Assembly: GCA_965546615.1 (NCBI GenBank)
Contig: CBEUVQ010000016.1
Location: 1 to 46,231 of the forward strand
Direction of reading: 5' to 3'
Source: CBEUVQ01 sp965546615
GTDB taxonomy: Bacteria; Bacillota; Desulfotomaculia; Desulfotomaculales; Desulfohalotomaculaceae
Length of the DNA: 46,231 bases
This document shows, piece by piece, positions 7,833 through 16,251 of the stretch. The notes beneath the pieces are model-generated. The model was not told the origin of the DNA. It saw nothing but the letters and a program-made list of their open reading frames with translations, and made no database searches. Both the position numbers and the translations under genes were made by a program. Numbering within the stretch: position 1 is the first letter of the stretch; each line of letters starts with the position of its first letter.

Positions 7833-9152
7833 ATGAAGCGGATAATTATAATGATGATATTGGTAAATATAGTGGCACTTTTTTTGCCGGTACAAGCATT
7901 TGCCGGCGTTATTGATGTATATATGGACGGCAATCAGCTGGAGTTTGACTCGCCACCAATTATTGAAAACAATCGCACTTTGGTGCCCTTTCGCCAGATT
8001 TTTGAAGCATTGGGTGCAGAAGTAAATTATGATAATTCCACCAAAACAGTTACCGGGATAAAAGATAATCTTACGGTAAAGCTAAGGATTAATGAAACCA
8101 GAGGTTATGTCAATAACAAAGCAGTGCAGCTGGATACGGCCTCTAAAATTGTTAAAGGTCGTACGCTGGTGCCGCTGCGGTTTATCGGTGAAAGTTTGGG
8201 ATGTGAAGTAAACGCTCAAAAAACATCTGCCGGATTGGTTATTAACATAATCAGTTATAACAATGACCAAACAGAGCAGCCTGAGCTTTCCCGCACTTTA
8301 AAAGATTTAAAAGTTACTGCCGATGATGAACAATTTATTTTGGAAATGGAAGTAGAAGAAGGTCAAAATAACAGTTTTTCACTGAAGGCTCCGGAACGGT
8401 TTGTAATTGATTTGGAGGATACTGCTTATCAAGTTGATGATATTCCGGATTTTAACAGTGAACTGGTCAGCGCTGTCAGAATAGCCCAGCGTACGCAAAC
8501 ATCAACCAGAGTAGTGTTGGATTTAAAACAGCAAATTATACCGCAGTTGGAACAGCAGGACGACAAATTAATTGTGACGCTGCAGCCGAAAGTGGTTTGG
8601 AAACCCGATTATGACGTGGTTGTTCTCGACGCCGGTCATGGCGGTAAAGATGTGGGGGCAATCGGGGCATCGGGCAGTTACGAAAAAAACCTGGTTTTCG
8701 CCATTACTCAATTAGTTAAAGAACAATTAGAAGATCAAGGTTTTAAAGTAATTATGACCCGTTCCGGTGATCAGTATTTATCGCTGGAAGAAAGGGTGAA
8801 TATTGCCAATCAAACCAACGCCTTTGCCTTTGTCAGCATTCATGCCAATACCGCTGCCAGCAGCCAAGCAACCGGGCTTGAGGTCTATACCAAACGAGGC
8901 TCTGATCATACTTTTGCGCAAATAATGCTTAATTCCATTTTAACTCAAACCGCTCAAAACAACCGAGGAGACAGAGAAGCTGATTTTTACGTTATTAAAT
9001 ACACCGTAATGCCGGCAGTGCTAATTGAAACAGGCTTTATCAGCAACCCGCAGGAAGAACAGTTTTTATGGACTGAAGAAAACCAAAAAAGAATTGCCCG
9101 AGGTATTGTCAACGGAATTGTCAACTACAAGAGCAGGTTTGTCAAAGACTAA
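7833..9152 (+). CDS. N-acetylmuramoyl-L-alanine amidase with stalk and AMIN domains
   Basis: The 439-residue exported zinc amidase cleaves the MurNAc-L-Ala bond of peptidoglycan. A signal peptide is followed by a copper-amine-oxidase-N-like stalk domain (about 25-135, with two RTLVPxR motifs), an AMIN-like domain (about 150-245), and an Amidase_3 domain from about 263. Zinc and catalytic residues appear in LDAGHGGKDVGA, the Glu of SYEKN, SIHANT and IETGF. The ATG at 7833 has GGGGGAT just upstream; an earlier ATG at 7812 would precede the ribosome site. It ends at a two-way terminator. Confidence 0.92.
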   Translation: MKRIIIMMILVNIVALFLPVQAFAGVIDVYMDGNQLEFDSPPIIENNRTLVPFRQIFEALGAEVNYDNSTKTVTGIKDNLTVKLRINETRGYVNNKAVQLDTASKIVKGRTLVPLRFIGESLGCEVNAQKTSAGLVINIISYNNDQTEQPELSRTLKDLKVTADDEQFILEMEVEEGQNNSFSLKAPERFVIDLEDTAYQVDDIPDFNSELVSAVRIAQRTQTSTRVVLDLKQQIIPQLEQQDDKLIVTLQPKVVWKPDYDVVVLDAGHGGKDVGAIGASGSYEKNLVFAITQLVKEQLEDQGFKVIMTRSGDQYLSLEERVNIANQTNAFAFVSIHANTAASSQATGLEVYTKRGSDHTFAQIMLNSILTQTAQNNRGDREADFYVIKYTVMPAVLIETGFISNPQEEQFLWTEENQKRIARGIVNGIVNYKSRFVKD

Positions 9153-9162
9153 AAAAGTATTA

Positions 9163-9196
9163 TAAAAGCCACTCTGTTAGGGTGGCTTTATTTTAT
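9163..9196. terminator. Terminator between convergent amidase and asnB genes
   Basis: AAAGCCAC and GTGGCTTT enclose a short loop, with T-rich sequence to the right and A-rich sequence to the left, so it can serve both strands. The asnB stop codon lies in its right flank. Confidence 0.8.
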
Positions 9197-11046
9197 GTTG
9201 AAAAAGTTATGTCAACCTGATATTCTCTTAACCAGTAGTCAACTTGGCATAGATATGCCATTAACTGCGGACCGGTCATTAACTGGCCGAACCAAGGTTT
9301 GTTGAAAGTGTCTTTTGTTGGTTTTAATAAACTTTTTACTTTTTCCACATTAATCAGCGGCAATAACGGGGAAGTACCGTCTTGTAAAATATTTTTTAAC
9401 CAACCGCTTACAGCGGCCATATAATTGGGGTTGTGAGTTTTGGGATACGGACTTTTGCGCCGCTGAAGTATAGGTTTAGGCAGTATTCCGTCCAAAGCGT
9501 GCCGCAGTATACCCTTTTCCTGCCCGCCGTAGTTTTTCATTTCCCAAGGAATGTTCCACACGTATTCCACCAAACGATGATCACAAAAAGGTACACGTAC
9601 TTCTAAACCGGTGGCCATACTCATTCTGTCTTTGCGTTCTAACAGATTGGCCATAAACCACATCATGTTTAGGTAAAACATTTCCCTTCGACGTGATTCC
9701 TCTTTATTTTCTCCCGCTAATTTGGGTACTTCATTAATTGTCTCTTGATAGCGTTGGTTCACATATTCGTAAGGATCAATCTTTTCCAGAATTTGAGGCG
9801 ATAGCAGTTCAGTTCTCTGATTTAAATACCTAAGCCACGGAAAAGTATTGGCATTCAGCGATTCGCTATTATGAAACCAGGGGTACCCGCCGAATATTTC
9901 ATCAGCACATTCGCCGGATAATGCTACTGTAGCATTTTGTTTAATCTCTTGGCAGAACAGGTATAAAGATGAATCAATATCTGCCATACCCGGCAAATCC
10001 CGGGCTGTAACAGCGGTAGTTAATGCACCTGTTAACTGAGGCGTATCTACATATACATAATGGTGCTTTGTGTTTAAGTTTTCTGACACCAGTTCTATCC
10101 AATCATTATCACTGCTGGGTTGAAATTCAGAAACATGAAAGTTTTTATCGTTATCTACATAATCAATCGAATAAGTATGCAGCGGACCGGCATTCTTTTT
10201 TTTAAATTCTCTGTCGGCAAAGGCAGTTAAAGCACTTGAGTCTATTCCACCGGAAAGAAAAGTGCATACCGGCACATCAGCCACTAACTGCCGTTTTACA
10301 CTGTCTGCCAGCAGTTCTCTTACTTTTAATGCGGTAGTTTCCGGACCATCGAGATGTGGTTCGCTTTTTAGCTGCCAATAACGTTTTATTTTTATGCCGC
10401 TGCGGTTAAACAGCATCCAGTGACCGGGCTTTAATTCGTTAATATTTTTAAATATGCCGTGACCCGGTGTGCGGGAGGGACCAAGGTAAAAGATTTCGGC
10501 CAAACCTTCGGCGTCAACTCTGGGTTTTACATTAGGGTGAGCAAGTAAGGCTTTTAACTCTGAACCAAACAGCAAACCGTGCTGATAAAGTGAATAGAAC
10601 AGTGGTTTTACTCCCAGTCTGTCGCGTGCCATAAATAGGCTCTGCTCAATATCATTCCAGACGGCAAAGGCATAAATTCCGTTAAGTTTTTCAACACATA
10701 GGCTTCCCCATTCAATATAAGAAGCTAAAAGTACCTCGGTATCGGAATGGCTTCTGAACTTATGGCCGCGTGATACTAATTCGCTCCGCAGTTCAGATGT
10801 GTTATATAGTTCTCCGTTGTAGACGATTACATATCTACGATTTCCTGCTTGGCGGAGCATTGGTTGACTTCCTCCTTCGGGATCGACAACACTTAAGCGG
10901 CGGTGTCCTAATGCCGCATGAACAGATATCCATGTACCTGAATCATCCGGCCCGCGATGAGTTAAAGCTGCCGTCATTCGATCTAAAACTGTTCTTTGTT
11001 GAGTAAGATTTTGCTGCCAATCTATCCATCCGGTAATTCCACACAT
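9193..11046 (-). CDS. asnB: Asparagine synthetase (glutamine-hydrolysing)
   Basis: The 617-residue enzyme makes asparagine from aspartate, ATP and glutamine. It starts with MCGITGW, where Cys2 becomes the N-terminal glutaminase nucleophile; this fixes the ATG at 11046, behind AAAGGAG. The class II glutaminase domain spans about 1-210 (RGPDDSG, YNGELYN). The synthetase domain has the PP-loop SGGIDSS and GECADEIFGGY. It is a single-gene unit with a terminator-like hairpin just before its ribosome site, pointing to attenuation. It is divergent from the nitrogen locus. Confidence 0.96.
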   Translation of the reverse strand: MCGITGWIDWQQNLTQQRTVLDRMTAALTHRGPDDSGTWISVHAALGHRRLSVVDPEGGSQPMLRQAGNRRYVIVYNGELYNTSELRSELVSRGHKFRSHSDTEVLLASYIEWGSLCVEKLNGIYAFAVWNDIEQSLFMARDRLGVKPLFYSLYQHGLLFGSELKALLAHPNVKPRVDAEGLAEIFYLGPSRTPGHGIFKNINELKPGHWMLFNRSGIKIKRYWQLKSEPHLDGPETTALKVRELLADSVKRQLVADVPVCTFLSGGIDSSALTAFADREFKKKNAGPLHTYSIDYVDNDKNFHVSEFQPSSDNDWIELVSENLNTKHHYVYVDTPQLTGALTTAVTARDLPGMADIDSSLYLFCQEIKQNATVALSGECADEIFGGYPWFHNSESLNANTFPWLRYLNQRTELLSPQILEKIDPYEYVNQRYQETINEVPKLAGENKEESRRREMFYLNMMWFMANLLERKDRMSMATGLEVRVPFCDHRLVEYVWNIPWEMKNYGGQEKGILRHALDGILPKPILQRRKSPYPKTHNPNYMAAVSGWLKNILQDGTSPLLPLINVEKVKSLLKPTKDTFNKPWFGQLMTGPQLMAYLCQVDYWLREYQVDITFST

Positions 11047-11064
11047 ATAGTTAGACACTCCTTT

Positions 11065-11113
11065 ACAAAAAAAATAAGGCGCCGGGGTAGAGAAATTTCT
11101 ACCTCGCGGCGCC
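11065..11113 (-). terminator. Attenuator-like terminator in the asnB leader
   Basis: GGCGCC at both ends (11078-11083 and 11108-11113) plus the inner GGTAGA/TCTACC helix form a strong hairpin. On the minus strand it is followed by TTATTTTTTTT and then, within about ten bases, the asnB ribosome site. No T-box consensus was found in the leader, so the signal that would relieve termination is unknown. Confidence 0.7.
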
Positions 11114-11203
11114 GTTGCCTTGAGTCTTAAGATGATAATAATATATGCATATAATGCAGTGAAATGACACAACAATTTTATCTTAAAAAACTTTTAAAAT
11201 GTG

Positions 11204-11233
11204 TTGACTGATTTGCTGGTTTACCGCTATAAT
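11204..11233 (+). promoter_or_regulatory. Sigma-A-type promoter of the ANTAR-glnA unit
   Basis: TTGACT (11204-11209) and a perfect TATAAT (11228-11233) are separated by 18 bases. Transcription would begin near 11240, just before the first leader hairpin. Confidence 0.75.
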
Positions 11234-11253
11234 ATAGAAAAATAATATTTAGA

Positions 11254-11316
11254 GATACAATGATGTATCAAAAAGGCAATGAAGCCCTCGTAGGATAGTA
11301 TCCTGCGGGGGTTTTT
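11254..11316 (+). promoter_or_regulatory. ANTAR-type two-hairpin antitermination leader
   Basis: Hairpin 1 is GATAC/GTATC (11254-11269) with hexaloop AATGAT. Hairpin 2 is GGC/GCC (11275-11286) with hexaloop AATGAA. Both loops carry A at position 1 and G at position 4, the recognition features of ANTAR targets, and are five bases apart. The 3' arm of hairpin 2 overlaps the 5' arm of a 12-bp terminator (11285-11311, then T5). Forming hairpin 2 thus competes with termination. The next gene encodes an ANTAR protein, so autoregulation is likely. Confidence 0.8.
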
Positions 11317-11340
11317 ATGTTTAATGCGTGAGGTGATTCC

Positions 11341-11925
11341 ATGGGAGAGTATAGAGTGATTTTAGCAGATGCTGATGCCGGCAATCGCAAAAATTTAAAA
11401 GCTATGTTAAGTAAATCTGGTTTTTTAGTAATCGGTGAGGCGGAAGATGGAATCACGGCAATTAAAATGCTGCGAGCCAGGCAGCCGGATTTGGCAATTA
11501 TAGATCAATCTTTACCAGGTATGGATGGGATTGAGGTAGCTAAAATACTGGCTGAAGACAGAATTGCTCCGGTGATTTTAACTTCCGGTTATTATGATCA
11601 TGAACTGCTGAATAAGGCGCTGCATGTCAGGGTTCATGGATTGTTAATTAAGCCCATTGAGGAAGCTGCCTTAGTACCGACTTTGGAAATTGCACTAGCC
11701 AATTATCATGAACTAATTAAACTTGAGAATCAGATCAAAGATATTCAAGACAAATTAGAAAGTCGAAAAGTTATTGAAAAGGCTAAGGGTATCATTATGA
11801 AAACTATGGGCCTCACTGAAGAACAGGCATTTAAAAAATTGCAAAAGCTGAGCATGAATAAGCGAATCAGTATGAAGGAAATGGCTGAGGCAGTTATTCT
11901 GGCCCATAATCTTCAAAGTGACTAA
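11341..11925 (+). CDS. ANTAR-domain response regulator
   Basis: The 194-residue regulator has an N-terminal receiver domain with phosphoacceptor Asp55 (IIDQSLPGMDG), a conserved Thr (VILTSG) and Lys (LIKP). A coiled linker leads to a C-terminal ANTAR three-helix domain (about 125-190, with KAKGIIMKTMGLTEEQAFKKLQK). ANTAR proteins bind twin hexaloop RNA hairpins and prevent transcription termination. Such RNA motifs precede this gene and amt, so it probably controls ammonium assimilation, including its own expression. No partner kinase is adjacent; the nearest kinase, at 20712, has its own regulator. glnA follows by 79 bases. Confidence 0.92.
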   Translation: MGEYRVILADADAGNRKNLKAMLSKSGFLVIGEAEDGITAIKMLRARQPDLAIIDQSLPGMDGIEVAKILAEDRIAPVILTSGYYDHELLNKALHVRVHGLLIKPIEEAALVPTLEIALANYHELIKLENQIKDIQDKLESRKVIEKAKGIIMKTMGLTEEQAFKKLQKLSMNKRISMKEMAEAVILAHNLQSD

Positions 11926-12004
11926 TTAAGTAAAAACAGCAGTACGGGTAAGCTGAGCTTACCTGGAAAGTTTTTAATATTAATTGAAAGGTGGATTGGA
12001 TTTT

Positions 12005-13339
12005 ATGAATAAAGAAAGCAAGCAGGAAGTTTTGGAAAAAACAAGGGAAGCGGGAGTAAAATTTATCAGACTTCAGTTTACCGATATCAACGGAGTTTTG
12101 AAGAATTTAGCTATTACTGTTGAACAGCTGGAAAAAGCTTTAGATGGTGAGCTGATGTTTGACGGCTCCTCAATTAACGGTTTTGTGAGAATCGAAGAAT
12201 CTGACATGTACCTGCGTCCCGATCCCGACACTTTTGTTGTGTTCCCCTGGAGGCCGAGAGATGGTGCGGTAGCCCGGCTGATCTGCGATGTATATAATCC
12301 TGACGGCACTCCTTTTGCCGGATGTCCAAGAAATACATTAAAGAAAGTGCTGCAGGAAGCAGAAGAAATGGGCTATCAAATGGCTGTCGGCCCGGAATTG
12401 GAATTTTTCTTATTTAATGTTGATGAACATGGCAGACCGACTTTGGAAACCCAGGACCACGCCGGCTATTTCGATATGTCTCCGGTGGATTTAGGGGAAA
12501 ATGCTCGCCGCAATATGGTGCTGACATTGGAAGAGATGGGTTTTGAAATTGAAGCTTCTCACCACGAGGTTGCTCCCGGACAGCATGAGATTGACTTTAA
12601 ATATTCAGATGCCCTTGATGTGGCAGATAAGATTATGACTTTTAAATTTGTGGTGCGAACAATAGCTCAAAGACATGGTCTGCACGCTACCTTTATGCCT
12701 AAACCGATATTCGGCATTAACGGTTCGGGAATGCATTCTAATCAGTCGCTGATTACACTGGATGGTAAAAATGCTTTTTATGACCCGCAAGCACCAAATC
12801 AGCTGAGCGAAACGGCTATGCATTATCTGGCCGGCTTACTGCAGCACGCCAGAGGCTTTGCTGCTATTACCAACCCAACAGTAAACTCTTACAAGCGGTT
12901 GGTGCCAGGCTATGAAGCACCGGTATATTTGGCGTGGTCCTGCCGCAACCGCAGTCCGTTAATTCGCATTCCGGCCAAACGTGGTATGTCCACAAGAATT
13001 GAACTGCGCAGTCCCGATCCGTCCTGCAACCCGTATTTGGCAATTGCAGCAATGCTGAAATCAGGTTTAGACGGTATCAAGAATAAGCTGACACCGCCGC
13101 CTGCCACTGACCGTAATATTTACGAAATGACTGAGGCAGAAAGAGCACAGCTGGGTATTGCCAGCCTTCCCGAAAACTTAAAAGAAGCGGTAGATGAGCT
13201 GTGTAAAGATGAAGTTATTAAAAACGCACTTGGCAGCCATATTCTGGAGAATTTTGTAGCCACGAAGAATAAAGAATGGGATGACTATCGCACTAAAGTA
13301 TACCCATGGGAAGTAGAAACTTACCTAACCAAGTTTTAG
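12005..13339 (+). CDS. glnA: Glutamine synthetase, type I-alpha
   Basis: The 444-residue enzyme condenses ammonium and glutamate to glutamine with ATP. Family signatures are GPELEFFLF, FDGSSINGF, HHEVAPGQHEIDFKY, MPKPIFGINGSGMH and the ATP-site sequence NPTVNSYKRLVPG. The length and the ending KEWDDYRTKVYPWEVETYL match the GSI-alpha type, which is controlled by feedback rather than adenylylation. ATG 12005 follows GAAAGGTGG; an in-frame TTG at 11996 is possible but weaker. It probably belongs to the ANTAR regulator transcript, hence under the same antitermination. Confidence 0.97.
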   Translation: MNKESKQEVLEKTREAGVKFIRLQFTDINGVLKNLAITVEQLEKALDGELMFDGSSINGFVRIEESDMYLRPDPDTFVVFPWRPRDGAVARLICDVYNPDGTPFAGCPRNTLKKVLQEAEEMGYQMAVGPELEFFLFNVDEHGRPTLETQDHAGYFDMSPVDLGENARRNMVLTLEEMGFEIEASHHEVAPGQHEIDFKYSDALDVADKIMTFKFVVRTIAQRHGLHATFMPKPIFGINGSGMHSNQSLITLDGKNAFYDPQAPNQLSETAMHYLAGLLQHARGFAAITNPTVNSYKRLVPGYEAPVYLAWSCRNRSPLIRIPAKRGMSTRIELRSPDPSCNPYLAIAAMLKSGLDGIKNKLTPPPATDRNIYEMTEAERAQLGIASLPENLKEAVDELCKDEVIKNALGSHILENFVATKNKEWDDYRTKVYPWEVETYLTKF

Positions 13340-13353
13340 AATTATCCATTTTT

Positions 13354-13381
13354 GCCTTTCCTCAAGCAATTGAGGAAAGGC
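13354..13381 (+). other. Long perfect hairpin between glnA and glnB
   Basis: A perfect 12-bp helix (13354-13365 with 13370-13381) is capped by the GNRA tetraloop GCAA. No U-run follows, so it is not an ordinary terminator. It may stabilise the glnA message or mark a processing site; this role is inferred. Confidence 0.6.
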
Positions 13382-13413
13382 ACCTTAAATTAATGTGAAA
13401 GGAGGTTGTTTTA

Positions 13414-13752
13414 ATGAAGAAGGTAGAAGCAATAATCAGACCCCAAAAGCTGGAAGAGATAAAAGAGGAGCTGACTAAAGCCGGTGTTCAAGGCTTAACT
13501 GTAAGTGAAGTTGCCGGCTGCGGATTGCAAAAAGGCAAGGTGGGAATTTACCGGGGTAATGAATTTACCTTGAATTTACTGCCTAAGGTGAAGTTGGAAA
13601 TTGTAGTTAAAGATGATTTGCTGGAAACTCTGATTGAGGTGCTGATGAAAGCAGCCAGAACCGGGCAAATCGGTGATGGTAAGATTTTTGTTTATTCAGC
13701 TGAAGATGTAATAAGAATTAGAACAGGAGAACGGGGCAATGACGCTCTGTAA
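13414..13752 (+). CDS. glnB: P-II family nitrogen regulatory protein
   Basis: The 112-residue protein senses 2-oxoglutarate and ATP/ADP and typically controls the ammonium channel it is encoded with. The PII signatures GLTVSEVAGCG, QKGKVGIYRG and GQIGDGKIFVYSAEDVIRIR are present. T-loop residue 51, the uridylylated Tyr of E. coli GlnB, is Phe (GNEFTL), so classical uridylylation at that position is impossible. It starts after AAAGGAGG and lies between glnA and amt. GlnK is an equally good name, given the amt linkage. Confidence 0.93.
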   Translation: MKKVEAIIRPQKLEEIKEELTKAGVQGLTVSEVAGCGLQKGKVGIYRGNEFTLNLLPKVKLEIVVKDDLLETLIEVLMKAARTGQIGDGKIFVYSAEDVIRIRTGERGNDAL

Positions 13753-13815
13753 AAAGCACAAAGAAGTGCAAAACCCAGGCAATGACGCTTTGGTAAAATT
13801 CCAAAGGGTTTTTTT
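13734..13815 (+). promoter_or_regulatory. ANTAR-type antitermination leader before amt
   Basis: Three hexaloop hairpins with A at loop position 1 and G at position 4 occur in a row. Hairpin 0 is GGGC/GCTC with loop AATGAC (13734-13747, over the glnB end). Hairpin 1 is GCAC/GTGC with loop AAAGAA (13756-13769). Hairpin 2 is AGGC/GCTT with loop AATGAC (13777-13790). The 3' arm of hairpin 2 is also the 5' arm of a terminator, CTTTGG/CCAAAG (13788-13806), followed by a T7 run. The layout matches the leader at 11254 and puts amt under separate control within the operon. Confidence 0.75.
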
Positions 13816-13838
13816 ATTTTTTAGAGGGAGGGTTTTGC

Positions 13839-15206
13839 ATGACGAGGAATTTGTTAACTTTTTTAGCATTGATCGCCGGAGTAATATTTTACCCGTCAAT
13901 AGCTTTGGCTGCCGGGGAAGTTACACCGGAATCCAATGCTTTTGCAATAAATACTGTTTGGGTATTATTAGGAGCTTTTTTGGTTTTTATCATGCATATT
14001 GGTTTTGCTATGGTGGAAGCAGGATTTACCCGTGCTAAAAATACCGTCAATATTTTAACCAAAAATGTGCTGACTATTTCTTTAGGCGGACTATTATTTA
14101 TGTTTACAGGATTTGCTTTTGCTTTTGGCGGTGATGCCGGCGGTTTTATTGGCACTTACGGCTTCTTTTTAAGTAATTTGGACGGAATGGATTTTGGTGT
14201 TCCAACTTATGCTTTTTGGTTTTTCCAAGCTGTATTTTGCGCTACTGCTGCTACAATTGTTTCCGGAGCTGTGGCTGAACGCATAAAATTAATTGCCTAT
14301 TTAATATTTACCGTAATTATTACTGCTTTTATTTATCCGGTTGTAGTCCATTGGGTCTGGAATGGTGACGGTTGGCTGGCCACCAGAGGATTTGTTGACT
14401 TTGCAGGTTCTACAGTGGTGCATAGTGTTGGAGGCTGGTCGGCGCTGGTAGGTGCTTACTTAGTGGGAGCACGTAAAGGTAAATACGATAAGGATGGCCA
14501 CGTAAGGGTGATACCCGGTCACAGTCTGCCGCTTGGCACATTGGGTACGTTAATTCTTTGGTTTGGCTGGTTTGGTTTTAACACCGGCAGCACGCTGTCC
14601 GGAACTGCGCCGGAGGTAGGCTTAATTGCTACCACAACAATGTTGGCTGCATCTGCCGGTGTGATAGCAACTGCTGTTTATACCACCATAAAACATGGTA
14701 AAGCTGATTTAACATTAATCTTAAACGGTGCTTTAGGCGGTTTGGTAGGTATAACCGCCGGCACTGCTGCGGTAACACCGGTAGGAGCGATAATAATTGG
14801 TGCAGCTGCCGGCATACTGCTGCCTGTTTCGGTGGAATTTTTTGATCGTACGCTCAAAATCGATGATCCTGTAGGTGCTATATCTGTACACGCCGTCTGT
14901 GGTGTTCTCGGTACACTGGCAGTTGGTTTGTTTGCCCGTGAAGGTGGTTTATTCTATGGCGGCGGGGCATCGCTGTTAGTTACACAGTTAATAGGTGTAA
15001 TAGCAGTATTATTCTGGACCGTTGTTACTGCGTTTATTTCTTTTAAAGTAATTGACGCAATGGTTGGCTTACGTGTTTCTGAGGAAGAGGAACTTGAAGG
15101 TTTGGATATTTATGAACACGGTACAGAGGCGTATGGTGACTTTGCGCTGAGAGTTGGAGATTTCGGTCGTTTAAATAATGTAATGACAACTACAGTTAAT
15201 AGGTAA
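13839..15206 (+). CDS. amt: Ammonium channel/transporter Amt
   Basis: The 455-residue membrane protein conducts ammonium. It begins with a probable cleaved signal peptide (ending near SIALAAG) and has about eleven membrane helices. The twin pore histidines lie in VVHSVGG and SVHAVCG, and the pore-lining segments MVEAGFTRAKN and GWFGFNTGS are present. The C-terminal tail with LDIYEHGTEAYGDF is the usual PII-responsive region. The start follows AGGGAGG. It is the last gene of the nitrogen locus and is preceded by its own ANTAR leader. Its terminator has been split by an insertion sequence. Confidence 0.96.
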   Translation: MTRNLLTFLALIAGVIFYPSIALAAGEVTPESNAFAINTVWVLLGAFLVFIMHIGFAMVEAGFTRAKNTVNILTKNVLTISLGGLLFMFTGFAFAFGGDAGGFIGTYGFFLSNLDGMDFGVPTYAFWFFQAVFCATAATIVSGAVAERIKLIAYLIFTVIITAFIYPVVVHWVWNGDGWLATRGFVDFAGSTVVHSVGGWSALVGAYLVGARKGKYDKDGHVRVIPGHSLPLGTLGTLILWFGWFGFNTGSTLSGTAPEVGLIATTTMLAASAGVIATAVYTTIKHGKADLTLILNGALGGLVGITAGTAAVTPVGAIIIGAAAGILLPVSVEFFDRTLKIDDPVGAISVHAVCGVLGTLAVGLFAREGGLFYGGGASLLVTQLIGVIAVLFWTVVTAFISFKVIDAMVGLRVSEEEELEGLDIYEHGTEAYGDFALRVGDFGRLNNVMTTTVNR

Positions 15207-15222
15207 CTGTTAAGACATTATT

Positions 15223-15255
15223 AAAAAGTCTCTTGATGTTTGTTTAAAAGTAAAG
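15223..15255 (+). terminator. Left arm of the amt terminator, split by the IS
   Basis: The sequence AAAAAGTCTCTTGA (15223-15236) and the following TTTAAAA are complementary to 16711-16740 on the other side of the insertion sequence. Without the insertion they would form one long hairpin ending in T6, starting 16 bases after amt. Confidence 0.65.
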
Positions 15256-15288
15256 TGTACCCTTTGTAAAGGACATTTTGAAAAAGAG

Positions 15289-16251
15289 CTAGACAATTTT
15301 TTGAAGCTGCTGTCTGTATTTTGCAGGCGGTAGCTTCTTTAAGTTCCATTGCCCACGATAATGATTGTAGTACGTCATATAATTTTTAATTTCTCGTTTT
15401 ACTTCTTCTAGCGTTTCGCACTCTTTGATGTTGGTTTCATCTTTAAAATGCCCAAAGAAAGATTCTTGTGGCGCGTTATCCCAACAGTTTCCTCGACGTG
15501 ACATGGACTGTCCTAAGCCTATTTTCTTCACCAATGCTTGGTAAATCGGGCTTGTATAATGAAATCCTTGATCGGAATGGATAAAGGCATCTTCTGCTAA
15601 ATGTGCATGTTTTTTTAATTTCTTCAACGTATTCAGAGCGATGTCCAGGTGTAAAGAAGACGACACCTCATACGCTAGAATTTCGTTCGTCTCAGCGTCT
15701 TTAATCGTTGATAAATAAGCACGCTTACCGTTTTTATACGTTAAATACGTGATGTCTGTTAATAACACTTTCCCTGCTACACCTTGTTTAAAGTTGCGTT
15801 GTAGTTTGTCCGCGCAAGTGCGATGCTCTTTTGTCGCTTTCGCCATACGTCGGGCTGGATTGGCCTTGCGAATCGGACAAATGATGCCGAACTTTTTCAT
15901 AATGCGGCGAATTCGTTTTAAGTTATAGATGATGCCATATTGGTTTTGAAGTGTCATTTTAATTTGGCGTGCTCCTTTTTTACGCCCACGGAAGTGATAC
16001 GCCTTTAAAATAACGGCTTTCATTACTTCATCTGCTTCATCTTGATTCGCACGATTTTGCGCTGATTTTTCGTTAAAATAATGGTAGAACCCTGAACGAG
16101 ATACGCCCATTACTTCACATAAATAGCTCACCATACGCTTTAATTTATACTTTTGAAGTGTCTGTTTGATTAATTCAAATTTTAGTTTCGCTTCGATTGT
16201 GATTTCTTCTTCAACATCTGCCTTTCGAGTAGATCGAGCTTTTTTAGACAT
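15289..16251 (-). CDS. IS3-family transposase OrfB (DDE integrase domain)
   Basis: The 320-residue frame carries the catalytic domain. An HTH_21-like region (RGRKKGARQIKMTL) is followed by an rve integrase core with the DDE residues in LLTDITYL, IHSDQGFHY and NAPQESFFGHFKDE. It overlaps the end of orfA by 70 bases and is probably translated mainly as an OrfAB fusion by -1 frameshifting. It appears intact, so the element could still be mobile. Confidence 0.93.
   Translation of the reverse strand: MSKKARSTRKADVEEEITIEAKLKFELIKQTLQKYKLKRMVSYLCEVMGVSRSGFYHYFNEKSAQNRANQDEADEVMKAVILKAYHFRGRKKGARQIKMTLQNQYGIIYNLKRIRRIMKKFGIICPIRKANPARRMAKATKEHRTCADKLQRNFKQGVAGKVLLTDITYLTYKNGKRAYLSTIKDAETNEILAYEVSSSLHLDIALNTLKKLKKHAHLAEDAFIHSDQGFHYTSPIYQALVKKIGLGQSMSRRGNCWDNAPQESFFGHFKDETNIKECETLEEVKREIKNYMTYYNHYRGQWNLKKLPPAKYRQQLQKIV

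Noticed and set aside
11078..11113. ANTAR hairpin in the asnB leader
   Set aside because: The minus-strand loop AATTTC has T at position 4, not G, and there is no second hexaloop hairpin next to it.
11047..11200. T-box riboswitch before asnB
   Set aside because: No AGGGTGGNACCGCG sequence or UGGN bulge; only the terminator hairpin is supported.
11926..12004. Third ANTAR leader before glnA
   Set aside because: A GGTAAGC/GCTTACC hairpin exists, but its loop is only TGA and there is no A1/G4 hexaloop pair.
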